Positions 38,251 to 47,575 of a stretch of DNA of 64,000 nt are shown here, piece after piece (position 1 is the first letter of the stretch; the number at the start of each line of letters is the position of its first letter). The stretch comes from Paenibacillus sp. JJ-223. Its GTDB lineage: Bacteria; Bacillota; Bacilli; Paenibacillales; Paenibacillaceae. The stretch spans positions 248,001-312,000 of the forward strand of contig NZ_CAKMMP010000001.1 in the NCBI RefSeq assembly GCF_927798175.1, in the 5' to 3' direction. A program made the translations under genes and the position numbers. The notes beneath the pieces are model-generated. The model was not told the origin of the DNA and did not search any database. It saw only the letters and a list, made by a program, of their open reading frames with translations.

Positions 38251-40425
38251 GTGGCAGTATACGTTGACGAGTTACGGCAAATATTTCATCTGCAATCCCG
38301 GGTGACCAGCTATGTTGTTCAAATCGTAGAAGGCTTTCCTTTACTGGTATATTGGGGACAACCGTTGTCCCATGATGGAAACTTGGAAAATCTAGTCCCG
38401 GGTTTGGAGAAGCCTGCCCTGGATTCCATGCCCCAAGAATATCCGCAATACGGAACAGGCGATTTCCGGTCGCCTGCATATCAAGTTCAGCTTGAAGACG
38501 GGAGCCGGATTACAGAGCTTCGCTACAAAGGGTATACGACCACTGTTGGCAAACCCCCTCTTGAAGGTTTGCCGTATGTTTATACGGAATCGGATCATGA
38601 AGCCGATACGTTGGAACTGGAACTGGAGGATGCGTACACAGGCATGACTGTTTGTCTGCGATATAGCATTTTCGGCGATGGAGCCATTACCAGATCAGTC
38701 CATTTTAAGAATAATGGTCAAGGAACGCTTAAACTGCTGCGCGCGCTAAGTGCAAATGTGGATTTGTACGGGAAGAGCCATTATGATTTGGTGTACCTTG
38801 CTGGTCATTGGGCACGGGAGGCGCATATTCAACGCAGGCCGCTTGGTCCCGGAGGGACCAGCCTCGGCAGTCGTCGGGGAATGAGCAGCCACCAGCACAA
38901 TCCGTTCGCGGCTGTAGTCAGTCCGGGCACAGACGAGGATCATGGCGAGGTGTTTGCGGCAAATCTGGTGTACAGCGGCAATTTTCACGCTGAAGCGGAA
39001 GTCGATGCTTTTGGAATCGTCCGGTTGGGCATTGGACTGAATCCATTCGATTTTTCCTGGGTGCTTCATCCTGGGGAATCCTTTCAAACCCCCGAGGCAG
39101 TGCTTGTTTATTCCAACGAAGGACTTGGAGGCATGTCCAGAATCTATCATCGACTATATCGGAATCGCTTATGCCGTGGGGTGCACCGGGACAAAGAACG
39201 CCCCATTCTCGTGAATAACTGGGAGGCGACGTATTTTAATTTTACTGCCGAAAAGATTGAAGCGATTGCCAAAACAGGATCTGAGCTAGGCATTGAGCTA
39301 CTGGTGCTTGATGACGGCTGGTTCGGCAAGCGGGACAGCGACAACAGCTCCCTTGGGGATTGGGTCGAAGATCGCCGAAAGCTTCCGAATGGCCTGCGCG
39401 ATTTGGCGGAGCGCATTGAACGTCACGGATTGCAGTTCGGGCTGTGGTTTGAGCCGGAAATGATTTCGCCGGACAGCGACCTGTACCGCAAGCATCCGGA
39501 CTGGTGCCTGCACGTTGCGGGCCGTCGTCGGACGGAAGCACGGTGGCAGCTGGTGTTGGATCTTTCGCGGCCGGAAGTCCGGGATTATTTGTATGACGCA
39601 CTGGCTGACATCTTCACCGGCGTGCCCGTTTCTTACGTGAAATGGGACATGAATCGCGCATTGACCGAAATTTGCTCTGCAGCGGCTTTGCCGGAGCATC
39701 AGCAGGAGATAGCGCATCGTTACGTGCTGGGTCTCTATGAACTGTTGGACAAGCTGACTACAGCCTTTCCCGAAATTCTGTTTGAAAGCTGTTCCAGCGG
39801 TGGCGGCCGGTTTGATCCAGGGATGTTATATTACATGCCCCAAACCTGGACAAGTGACAATACGGACGCCGTGGAACGACTGAAAATCCAGTATGGCACC
39901 AGTCTGGTGTATCCGGTAAGCACGATCGGAGCTCATGTGTCCGCTGTGCCGAATCATCAAGTGCACCGCGAAACTTCGCTCAAATTCAGGGGAGACGTTG
40001 CGATGTCGGGGAATTTTGGCTATGAGCTTGATTTGACGAAATTTAGCGATGCTGAACAATCTCAGGCAAAAGAACAGATCGCGATGTACAAGGAACTCCG
40101 GTCTCTCGTTCAACAAGGCAATCTGTATCGGCTTCGCAGTCCATTTACAGGGAATGAAACATCCTGGATGTTCGTGTCGGAAGATCGATCCGAAGCGATC
40201 GTATTTTTCTTTCGCGTACTGGCCAAGCCCAATCCTGCAACGGATATGCTGCAGCTCAAGGGATTGGATCATTCGCTTGTTTATACCGTTCAAGGGGCGG
40301 ATGGGGACGTTGGAACATACGGCGGAGATCGCTTGATGCAAGCAGGCTTGATTATCCCGCCTCTTGCGGGTGATTTTAATAGCGTATGGTTCAAATTAAG
40401 CGCTACTCGGCAAGAAAGGGCATAG
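38251..40425 (+). CDS. Alpha-galactosidase (GH36)
   Basis: Removes alpha-1,6-galactose side groups from galactomannan fragments or raffinose-type sugars. The protein has 724 residues, no signal peptide and is thus cytoplasmic. It has an N-terminal beta-supersandwich, then the barrel with LDDGWFGKRDSD, nucleophile D466 in VKWDMNR, SCSSGGGRFDPG and acid/base D536 in TSDNTDAVER. GTG 38251 is chosen because AGGAG lies 11 bases upstream; a GTG at 38239 overlaps that site. It probably shares the transcript of the secreted mannanase. Confidence 0.93.
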   Translation: MAVYVDELRQIFHLQSRVTSYVVQIVEGFPLLVYWGQPLSHDGNLENLVPGLEKPALDSMPQEYPQYGTGDFRSPAYQVQLEDGSRITELRYKGYTTTVGKPPLEGLPYVYTESDHEADTLELELEDAYTGMTVCLRYSIFGDGAITRSVHFKNNGQGTLKLLRALSANVDLYGKSHYDLVYLAGHWAREAHIQRRPLGPGGTSLGSRRGMSSHQHNPFAAVVSPGTDEDHGEVFAANLVYSGNFHAEAEVDAFGIVRLGIGLNPFDFSWVLHPGESFQTPEAVLVYSNEGLGGMSRIYHRLYRNRLCRGVHRDKERPILVNNWEATYFNFTAEKIEAIAKTGSELGIELLVLDDGWFGKRDSDNSSLGDWVEDRRKLPNGLRDLAERIERHGLQFGLWFEPEMISPDSDLYRKHPDWCLHVAGRRRTEARWQLVLDLSRPEVRDYLYDALADIFTGVPVSYVKWDMNRALTEICSAAALPEHQQEIAHRYVLGLYELLDKLTTAFPEILFESCSSGGGRFDPGMLYYMPQTWTSDNTDAVERLKIQYGTSLVYPVSTIGAHVSAVPNHQVHRETSLKFRGDVAMSGNFGYELDLTKFSDAEQSQAKEQIAMYKELRSLVQQGNLYRLRSPFTGNETSWMFVSEDRSEAIVFFFRVLAKPNPATDMLQLKGLDHSLVYTVQGADGDVGTYGGDRLMQAGLIIPPLAGDFNSVWFKLSATRQERA

Positions 40426-40472
40426 CTCAGCGTTAATCTGCAATGGTTGAATTTCAAATTTTAAGGATCGGG

Positions 40473-40512
40473 TCCCCTGCAATCTTCTTTAACCGCAGGG
40501 GATTTCATTTTA
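40473..40512 (+). terminator. Terminator after the alpha-galactosidase gene
   Basis: TCCCCTGC and GCAGGGGA pair, followed by a T-rich stretch with interruptions. Confidence 0.65.
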
Positions 40513-40536
40513 CAACGATTGAAAACAAGATTGAAT

Positions 40537-40616
40537 TTTCTGAAAGGATCGAAGATTTTTGAATGAATTCATAATAAATCTCCGATATGTCGCCATGAAC
40601 ATCATTGTTTTATGAT
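40537..40616 (+). promoter_or_regulatory. Activator-type promoter B of the mannan locus
   Basis: TTTCTGAAA (40537-40545), GATATGTC (40584-40591) and -10 TATGAT (40611-40616). Distances between blocks are the same as in promoter A: 47 and 27 bases. The 38 bases between the first two blocks match promoter A in about half of the positions. The -35 (TGTCGC) is again weak and spaced 17 bases from the -10. Confidence 0.7.
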
Positions 40617-40639
40617 GAGAGAGGAAAGGGGGGGATGAA

Positions 40640-41599
40640 ATGAAAGCGATAACAGAAAAGAAAAGCATTCGCACACGGAAACACAAGCATTCGCAAAAGT
40701 GGAAAGTGTTTAAGAACCAGAAGTATCTCTATTTGATGTCATTTCCGTTTGTAATTTGGGTGTTCATATTTCAGTACTTGCCCCTGTGGGGCTGGACGAT
40801 GGCATTTCAAAACTACAGACCCGGCAAAGGATTTTTCGATCAGAAATGGGTCGGATTTGAACATTTCCAAGCGCTGTTCCAAGACGAGCACTTCTACCTG
40901 GTGTTAAGGAATACGCTTGCCATGAGCTTGATGGGGCTTGTGGCCGGTTTCGTGTTTCCCGTATTGTTCGCAGTGCTTCTAAACGAGGTACGTGCTCAGG
41001 TGATGAAACGTTTTGTGCAGACCGTATCTTACCTGCCTCACTTCGTGTCTTGGGTCGTCGCCGCAGGCATCGTCATCAAAATGCTGTCGACCGACGGTGG
41101 CGCGGTCAACGATTTGCTCCTTGGACTGCATTTGATTGACCAGCCGATTCAGTTTATGGCGAAGGGAGAGCTGTTTTGGGGAATCGTGACCGGAGCCGAC
41201 GTTTGGAAGGAGACAGGCTGGAATGCCATTATCTATTTGGCGGCCATTTCCGGAATCGGCCCTGAGCTGTATGAGGCGGCGAAAGTCGACGGTGCCAGCC
41301 GTCTGAGACAAATATGGCATATCACGCTCCCGGGCATCAGGCCAACGATCATCGTGCTTTTTATTATGTCGATCGGCCATCTTGTGAGTATCGGATTCGA
41401 AAAGCAGTTCCTGCTCGGCAACCATATGGTTGGCGACTATTCCGAAGTATTGGATTTGTATGCTTTGAATTACGGTTTATCCATGGGGAGATATTCTTTC
41501 GGTACCGCAATCAGTATTTTCAATTCGGTCATCAGCGTGATTTTGCTGTTCGTCGTGAATGGGATCTTCAAAAAATTCGCTAACGAAAGCATTATGTAA
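40640..41599 (+). CDS. Sugar ABC permease, LplB-like
   Basis: CUT1-family membrane subunit of 319 residues with about six helices and the EAA loop ELYEAAKVDGASRLRQI. With the next permease it forms the channel for an oligosaccharide, here probably manno- or galactomanno-oligosaccharides. The N-terminus is strongly basic. Its first codons, ATGAAAGCGATAACAG, are identical to those of the secreted mannanase gene and contain a cre site. It leads a four-gene operon. Confidence 0.92.
   Translation: MKAITEKKSIRTRKHKHSQKWKVFKNQKYLYLMSFPFVIWVFIFQYLPLWGWTMAFQNYRPGKGFFDQKWVGFEHFQALFQDEHFYLVLRNTLAMSLMGLVAGFVFPVLFAVLLNEVRAQVMKRFVQTVSYLPHFVSWVVAAGIVIKMLSTDGGAVNDLLLGLHLIDQPIQFMAKGELFWGIVTGADVWKETGWNAIIYLAAISGIGPELYEAAKVDGASRLRQIWHITLPGIRPTIIVLFIMSIGHLVSIGFEKQFLLGNHMVGDYSEVLDLYALNYGLSMGRYSFGTAISIFNSVISVILLFVVNGIFKKFANESIM
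40641..40654 (+). promoter_or_regulatory. cre site over the start codon of the permease operon
   Basis: TGAAAGCGATAACA, identical to the site at 36619 and placed in the same way on the start codon. Confidence 0.65.
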
Positions 41600-41614
41600 G
41601 GAGGAGGAACAGAC

Positions 41615-42553
41615 ATGGACGCATCCGGGCCGACAGCATCTTCCATCAAACCCAAACGACCGAAGATTGCCGCCAAATCCCCCCAAGACTGGATTTTTGA
41701 TACCTTTGTCTACGTGTTTATTGGAATCGTTACAATCGCGACGCTATATCCGTTTCTCAACGTGCTCGCTATTTCCTTTAACGATTCCGTAGATACCGTT
41801 CGGGGTGGAATATCGATTTTCCCTAGACAATTCACTCTGGAAAATTATAAGCTCATCTTTAGTTACGACGGGTTGATCACCGGATTTAAAATCTCGGTGC
41901 TTCGAACGGTCATAGGTACGCTGGCAGGTCTTGTCAGCGGATCGATGGTTGCTTATACACTGGCGCGCAAGGAATTTCAGGGACGGCGTTTTGTATCCGT
42001 ATTTCTGGCGATCACAATGTATGTATCCGGCGGCTTGATTCCGGGCTTTATTCTGATCAAAAACCTGGATCTGATCAATACGTTCGCTGTTTATATTTTG
42101 CCTGGACTCGTAAGCGCCTTCAACATCTTTATCATCCGTTCGTTCATCGATGGCATTCCTTATGCTCTGCAAGAATCAGCCAAGCTTGACGGGGCGAACG
42201 ATTTCACCATTTACTGGCGTGTCATTCTCCCGCTTACCAAGCCTGCTCTCGCAACGGTGGCGTTGTTCCTCGCTGTGGGACAATGGAATTCATGGTTCGA
42301 TACGTACCTTTATAATGGTTCCAATGACTCTCTGACGACGCTGCAGTATGAGCTGATGAAAGTGCTTCAGAGCACGACGACCAACGCTAACGACGTCCGC
42401 GGGGAGAACATGTCTCAACTGGTAACCCAAGTATCTCCGGACTCCGTCAAAATGGCGATTACCATCATAGCTACGGTTCCGATTCTCATCGTTTATCCTT
42501 TCTTGCAGAAGTACTTCGTGAAAGGCATGACGCTGGGTGCCGTCAAGAGCTGA
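41615..42553 (+). CDS. Sugar ABC permease, YtcP/LplC-like
   Basis: Second CUT1 membrane subunit, 312 residues, with six helices and the EAA loop ALQESAKLDGANDFTIYWR. AAGGAGGAGG precedes the ATG, which lies 16 bases after the first permease stop. No ATPase gene is in the operon. Relatives use a shared MsmX-type ATPase encoded elsewhere. Confidence 0.92.
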   Translation: MDASGPTASSIKPKRPKIAAKSPQDWIFDTFVYVFIGIVTIATLYPFLNVLAISFNDSVDTVRGGISIFPRQFTLENYKLIFSYDGLITGFKISVLRTVIGTLAGLVSGSMVAYTLARKEFQGRRFVSVFLAITMYVSGGLIPGFILIKNLDLINTFAVYILPGLVSAFNIFIIRSFIDGIPYALQESAKLDGANDFTIYWRVILPLTKPALATVALFLAVGQWNSWFDTYLYNGSNDSLTTLQYELMKVLQSTTTNANDVRGENMSQLVTQVSPDSVKMAITIIATVPILIVYPFLQKYFVKGMTLGAVKS

Positions 42554-42644
42554 TCGGGCGAGCGGGAGCATGCCCTTGGATCATCGCGGTATCCTGTTGA
42601 CCTGTATAACTTCGTTTAATTTAAAATGGGGAGTGTTTGTTTTT

Positions 42645-44327
42645 ATGAAAAAGCGTACCCGAAAAACAGCGGTTTCACTGCTGGCGGCTGGTCTTTTGCT
42701 TAGTCAGCTCGCAGCCTGTTCAGGAAGTGGGGATGGGGAATCCGCCAAGGGCGGAAACGGCACGGGGCCAATTACCCTTACTTATTTTTCCGAGGACGGA
42801 AGTCCGAACTGGAATAATATGCAGGACCGTATAGGCAAGGTCATCACGGAGAAAACCGGCGTCGTGCTGGATGCCGAATTCGCGGTAGGTGACCCTGTGC
42901 AAAAGGTATCCATCATGGCTGCCACCGGTGAAGTTCCTGATCTCATTGCCGCCAAAGCGGACCTCGGCAAGCTGGTGGATGTCGGTGCAGTCCTTGACCT
43001 GACGGACCTCATTGAGGAGCATGCTCCTAATATTAAAAAAATGCTGGGCGACAAGCTTGTTCGCGCCAAATACAGTTTGGAAGATCAGGCCATTTATGCC
43101 ATTCCGACCTGGTCTGCGGTCGATGAGCGAAAATTCAAAGCCGACGGCGGCTTCCAGCTTCAGCATCGCGTCGTCAAAGAAGCAGGCTATCCCGAAATTC
43201 GTACGGTGAAGGACTACGAAAAGGTGATTACGGACTATTTGGCCAAACATCCAACCGATGAAAACGGCAATAAAAATATCGGATTGACCATTAACGCGGA
43301 CGATTGGCATATGTATCAAGTAACGAACATGGGATTCTTCACGACAGGCGCGCCAGATGACGGCGAGTACTATGTGGATCAGGAAACATTCGATGTCACC
43401 TACCATTTCCGGCGTCCGGAGGAACGGGAATATTTCCGTTGGCTGAACCACATGAACGATATAGGTTTGCTGGATAAAGAAAGCTTTGTTCAAAAGACGG
43501 ACCAGTTCAAATCCAAAGTTTCGTCCGGGCGGGTGCTTGGACTGATCGACCCCGCATGGGACTATGGTGATGCGCAGCAGGCTCTGAAGGCTGCCGGTAA
43601 ATTCGATCAAACCTACGGCCATTATCCGGTAACGTTGTCCAAGGAGTATAAGGATACCAACTTTTGGTCAGCCGGTTTTGACGGAGGATACGGCATAGCG
43701 ATTTCCAGCGAATGCAAGGATCCCGTAGCCGCCATAAAATTTCTCGACTATCTTGCTTCGGAAGAGGGACAGATCCTTATGAACTGGGGGATCGAAGGAC
43801 AAGATTACATCGTTCAGGATGGAAAAAGAGTCGTACCGCAGGACGTGCAAGAAAAGATGGATCAAGAAGGCAGTGCTTACATGAAGGAATCGGGCCTCGG
43901 CCTGTATTGGAACCTTTCGGTTCATTATGGCGACGGAATCAAGGATTCTACTGGAAATTACTTTACGAAAACCAACAGTGATCTCCTGACTGCTACGTAC
44001 AGCGCACCCGAAAAAGAAGCCTTGGCTGCGTACAACGTCGAGCACTGGAGAGATCTTTTCCCGAAAGAAGAAGAGTTTCCTGAAAGAAAAGCCGGCGCAG
44101 TGTACAATATTGCTCTGCCAAGCGATAGCAAGGCGACCATTCTTATGGCCAAAATGAAGGATATCACATGGAAACGAATTCCGGAAGCCGTTATGGCCAA
44201 ACCGGAAAACTTCGATAAAGTCTGGGACGAGTACATGGCGGAGCTGGACAAAGCAGGTGTAGAAGAAATGGAAGAGGCTTTTGGCCAATACGTCAAAGAC
44301 CGCGTTAAGCTGTGGAGTGGTCAATAA
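42645..44327 (+). CDS. Sugar ABC solute-binding lipoprotein
   Basis: Family 1 extracellular binding protein of 560 residues with lipobox LAAC, about the length of LplA-type receptors. It binds the oligosaccharide and delivers it to the two permeases encoded upstream. The start is set at ATG 42645, with TGGGGAG 12 bases upstream; an in-frame GTG at 42633 is less likely. Placement between the permeases and a cytoplasmic mannanase points to manno-oligosaccharides, but specificity is inferred. Confidence 0.9.
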   Translation: MKKRTRKTAVSLLAAGLLLSQLAACSGSGDGESAKGGNGTGPITLTYFSEDGSPNWNNMQDRIGKVITEKTGVVLDAEFAVGDPVQKVSIMAATGEVPDLIAAKADLGKLVDVGAVLDLTDLIEEHAPNIKKMLGDKLVRAKYSLEDQAIYAIPTWSAVDERKFKADGGFQLQHRVVKEAGYPEIRTVKDYEKVITDYLAKHPTDENGNKNIGLTINADDWHMYQVTNMGFFTTGAPDDGEYYVDQETFDVTYHFRRPEEREYFRWLNHMNDIGLLDKESFVQKTDQFKSKVSSGRVLGLIDPAWDYGDAQQALKAAGKFDQTYGHYPVTLSKEYKDTNFWSAGFDGGYGIAISSECKDPVAAIKFLDYLASEEGQILMNWGIEGQDYIVQDGKRVVPQDVQEKMDQEGSAYMKESGLGLYWNLSVHYGDGIKDSTGNYFTKTNSDLLTATYSAPEKEALAAYNVEHWRDLFPKEEEFPERKAGAVYNIALPSDSKATILMAKMKDITWKRIPEAVMAKPENFDKVWDEYMAELDKAGVEEMEEAFGQYVKDRVKLWSGQ

Positions 44328-44363
44328 GCACTCGATATATGATCGACAGAAAGGCAGGACAAT

Positions 44364-45326
44364 ATGAAATCGATACCTTGCAATCCTAAAGCTTCGGATG
44401 AAGTAAGGTCCGTACTGAACTATTTCAGCGAGATCCAGGGGAAAGGCATCATTACTGGACAGCACACACAAACGATGGCGCAAGAGGAATTGGACTATAT
44501 CCATCAAGTAACGGGAAAGCTGCCAGCGCTATGCGGATTCGAACTTCTGGGTTATTCTCCGAACATCAATTATGAAGACAGTGGCGAAGACTGTTTGCTG
44601 GAAGTTTCCGAAAATCAGGATACGCTGCAAAAAGCTTGGGAATGGGTGCAGAATAACAAAGGCTTGCTTACGTTCACATGGCATTGGTTTTCTCCACTTC
44701 GCGGGCGGGATAAAAGCTTCTATACGGAACATACGGACTTTAACGTGAAGAAAGCGATCGTGGAAGGGACGCCGGAATACAAAGCCTTGCTGTCCGATAT
44801 GGACCACATGGCCGAAATTCTGCGGGAATTTTGCGACAAACGCATTCCGATCTTGTGGAGACCCTTTCATGAATCGGAAGGAACCTGGTTCTGGTGGGGG
44901 AGCCAAGGTCCAACCATTGCGAAACAGTTATACCGGATCATGTATGAAAGGTATACGAATCATCATGCGCTGACGAATTTGATTTGGGTGTGGAACTCAC
45001 CGTTGGCCGAAGGTTATGTTGGAGATGACGTGGTTGACATCATTTCGAGAGATATGTATCCCCCGGCTCACCAACATACCGATTTGCGCAAGGAATACGA
45101 GGAACTGGTTGGCATTACACCAACCCCAAAACTTGCCGCGATCGGAGAGATCGGTCCGATTCCGAGTATCAGAGACTTATCCGCCTCGCGTATTCCGTGG
45201 CTGTGGTTTATGACTTGGTCTCAGGATTTTGCCAGAACGGAAAAGTTCACGACCAATGAAGAGCTGCGCAGCGCGTATCACTGCGACTATGCGATCACGC
45301 TAGACAAGCTGCCGCAGCTTTATTGA
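44364..45326 (+). CDS. Cytoplasmic GH26 mannan-active enzyme
   Basis: GH26 protein of 320 residues, just the catalytic barrel. It has no signal peptide and no CBM, unlike the 516-residue paralogue at 36618. Acid/base E170 is in WRPFHESEGT and the nucleophile E262 in AIGEIGPIP. It probably shortens imported manno-oligosaccharides inside the cell. It closes the permease operon, 36 bases after the binding protein. Confidence 0.9.
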   Translation: MKSIPCNPKASDEVRSVLNYFSEIQGKGIITGQHTQTMAQEELDYIHQVTGKLPALCGFELLGYSPNINYEDSGEDCLLEVSENQDTLQKAWEWVQNNKGLLTFTWHWFSPLRGRDKSFYTEHTDFNVKKAIVEGTPEYKALLSDMDHMAEILREFCDKRIPILWRPFHESEGTWFWWGSQGPTIAKQLYRIMYERYTNHHALTNLIWVWNSPLAEGYVGDDVVDIISRDMYPPAHQHTDLRKEYEELVGITPTPKLAAIGEIGPIPSIRDLSASRIPWLWFMTWSQDFARTEKFTTNEELRSAYHCDYAITLDKLPQLY

Positions 45327-45379
45327 AGAGTTGATTTCAATATGCAGGGAATCCGACCCGGATGTCGTGACCAAACTAA

Positions 45380-45412
45380 AAGGCTCTACTGGCTTCATGC
45401 CGGTAGAGCCTT
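45380..45412 (+). terminator. Hairpin at the end of the mannan transport operon
   Basis: AAGGCTCTACTGGC and GCCGGTAGAGCCTT pair nearly perfectly, but there is no long T-run. Confidence 0.6.
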
Positions 45413-45535
45413 CATCGCCCATGCTTGTGGGGGAGGGTCCATACAAGTATGGCCCCTATTCCTGACATTTAAACAATGCCTTTCGGAATATCATCGGTTC
45501 CACCGAAATCCTGCTGGAGAACCATGAATTGAAAC

Positions 45536-46054
45536 CTATTTTTCATCAGAATCAGGTCGTTTAACTTGAAGAGGTGGTGGCACAAGCCACCCTTTTTCTT
45601 TATTCATTTGCAGAATCTTTACGCCCAATGCCGTTTTAGTGACATGATATTTGGCGAACAATGCCCCGATGTCCTCTCGGATGGATTGACCCATGCCTTG
45701 GCTGGCCGCAACCAACCCTAATGCGTTATCGGCTGCAATCTTTGCCGCTATTTCAGGATCCGTGAATCTCGCTCCAACCGGAATATCTTCCCATTTCACA
45801 GGGGGCCTTTCCGGCAAAACGGGAGCAGGAGCAATTCCGTTTTCGGTCAGCAAGGTGTCACATTCTTTGATCTCCAGTTTTGCTTGGTCCAATAAAGTAT
45901 CCAAAATCTTTTTCAAATCCTGATCACCGGCATGATTCAGATAGGCCTGATAACAGGATACCGCTCCCTTGGCTGCCACGGAACATTGCCATATGCTGAA
46001 AATCTCCCCGTAATGCATCGGTTCATTTTTCGGATTGCCGCTCAAAATACCCAT
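45536..46054 (-). CDS. DUF3231 family protein
   Basis: Helical protein of 172 residues. GNPKNEPMHYGEIFSIWQ and FLNHAGD-like (YLNHAGDQDLKKIL) segments match DUF3231, a family common in spore-formers and distantly like coat protein F. It seems to form a four-helix bundle. ATG 46054 follows GAGGAGG. It is divergent from a manganese catalase gene, so a shared stress or sporulation setting is possible. No enzymatic role is known to me. Confidence 0.8.
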   Translation of the reverse strand: MGILSGNPKNEPMHYGEIFSIWQCSVAAKGAVSCYQAYLNHAGDQDLKKILDTLLDQAKLEIKECDTLLTENGIAPAPVLPERPPVKWEDIPVGARFTDPEIAAKIAADNALGLVAASQGMGQSIREDIGALFAKYHVTKTALGVKILQMNKEKGWLVPPPLQVKRPDSDEK

Positions 46055-46209
46055 CTTATTATTCCTCCTCGGATTTTTTACGGATTTATGCTTTCCATCA
46101 TCTTGAGATCTATGCACGTACAACCAAACATTGGTTAGGCTCCATTTCACATAAAATCACAAATGCAGCCGGAAGCTAAAGCGGTAATTCACTTGAATGG
46201 AGGAAAAGC

Positions 46210-47064
46210 ATGTTTTTTTATCGTGAAGATCTCATTAACATGATTGTCCCGGACAAGCCTGATCCGGCAGCGGCGAAAGTGCTGCAAGAAACGCTTGGCG
46301 GGCAATTCGGGGAAATGCGTACCATGATGCAATTTTTCTTCCAAAGCAGCAATTTCCGGGGCAAAGCAACGCAGTTCCGGGATTTGATCCGCGGCATCTT
46401 TCTCGAGGAACTAAGCCATGTCGAACTGGTTCAACAAACGATCAATCAATTGTTGACCGGGGCAGGTGCCGAGGGTGCAGGCAATGCAGGCGTTGACGGC
46501 GCTCCGCTGGACGAAGCGATTAAACATGCCAATCCTCATCATTACATTATGGGGGCCCAAAGCTCGCTGCCTGTGGATGCTGCAGGCAATCCTTGGCTGG
46601 GGAACTATGTATATGATCACGGTAACCTCGTAAGCAACCTGCTGGATAACGTGGTGTTGGAATCCACGGGGGTTCTTCAGAAATCGCGAATTTATGAAAT
46701 GAGCACCAATAAAGCGTTCCGGGAAACGTTGGCTTTTCTCATCGTTCGCGATAATGCGCACCAGAATGCATTCGCAAAAGCGCTGGAGACGTTAGGCGTT
46801 CAGTGGGGCAAGCTGTTCCCCGTACCCAATTACGATATTAACAAATATCCGGAATGCCGGAAGTATGTAGATCTCGGCTTTCACAATGCCCAGTTCAACT
46901 TCCGCTTGGATCAGACCCGCATTGCGGAAATATTCGATGGACAAACCCCAAGCCGAAATGGCGGACAGCTTCGTGTGACCGATCCTCCGCAGGGGTTTCC
47001 GCTTCCACAAATGCCGGAGCTTCCTAATGAGCACAGTCCCGGCTTGCATGATTTGAACGCGTAA
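46210..47064 (+). CDS. Manganese catalase
   Basis: Non-haem catalase of 284 residues with a di-manganese four-helix bundle. Ligand candidates are E35, E67 and H70 (EELSHVE), E151 and H184 (RDNAHQ). It breaks down hydrogen peroxide. In spore-formers relatives such as CotJC are part of the spore coat. AATGGAGG precedes the ATG. Confidence 0.92.
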   Translation: MFFYREDLINMIVPDKPDPAAAKVLQETLGGQFGEMRTMMQFFFQSSNFRGKATQFRDLIRGIFLEELSHVELVQQTINQLLTGAGAEGAGNAGVDGAPLDEAIKHANPHHYIMGAQSSLPVDAAGNPWLGNYVYDHGNLVSNLLDNVVLESTGVLQKSRIYEMSTNKAFRETLAFLIVRDNAHQNAFAKALETLGVQWGKLFPVPNYDINKYPECRKYVDLGFHNAQFNFRLDQTRIAEIFDGQTPSRNGGQLRVTDPPQGFPLPQMPELPNEHSPGLHDLNA

Positions 47065-47197
47065 ACCGTTGAAAAATGTTGCTTTATCATGCACCTTATG
47101 CGTGCAACGTCGATGTATAAAACGATGGAAAAATGATGAAGAATATGAATCGGCATGTTGGAGATGCTAAAACCATAACCAATAAGGAGGGCTAACC

Positions 47198-47485
47198 TTG
47201 AAGAAAAAAGTAACGGCTGTTATTGCAACATTTCTTTTTGTTTTCGCTTTGGCACTTCCGGTATCTGCTCAAGAAGCAACACAAATTGCTACGGCTACAG
47301 TGAATGACCAAAATACCGTGTATACCCATGATGCAAGGTATAATACGAACAACGTCAGAGCGAACTCAGCTACAACCACCGACAACAACAGAGGTATCGA
47401 TTGGGGCTGGCTCGGCTTGTTAGGATTGTTTGGATTAGCCGGCATGCGAAAAAGAGTATCGGATCCGGACCGTTCCAATCGATAA
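47198..47485 (+). CDS. WGxxGxxG family small exported protein
   Basis: Protein of 95 residues. An N-terminal signal peptide ends near VSAQ. A polar, Asn/Thr-rich middle follows, then a C-terminal WGWLGLLGLFGLAG hydrophobic segment and a basic tail (MRKR). This is the WGxxGxxG arrangement, which recalls C-terminal sorting signals; the function is unknown. TTG 47198 is the start because AAGGAGG lies 7 bases upstream. Confidence 0.8.
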   Translation: MKKKVTAVIATFLFVFALALPVSAQEATQIATATVNDQNTVYTHDARYNTNNVRANSATTTDNNRGIDWGWLGLLGLFGLAGMRKRVSDPDRSNR

Positions 47486-47546
47486 ACCGCAAGTGGTATT
47501 TTAAATGCCAAAGATGATACACGATACTACCATATTCAAGTCATTT

Positions 47547-47571
47547 AAGTCGCTACTATAGCGACTTTTTT
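47547..47571 (+). terminator. Terminator of the WGxxGxxG gene
   Basis: AAGTCGCTA and TAGCGACTT pair around a three-base loop and run into six T. Confidence 0.88.
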
Positions 47572-47575
47572 GCAT

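Noticed and set aside
42720..43622. 300-codon minus-strand frame
   Set aside because: Antisense to the sugar-binding lipoprotein; no recognisable domain.
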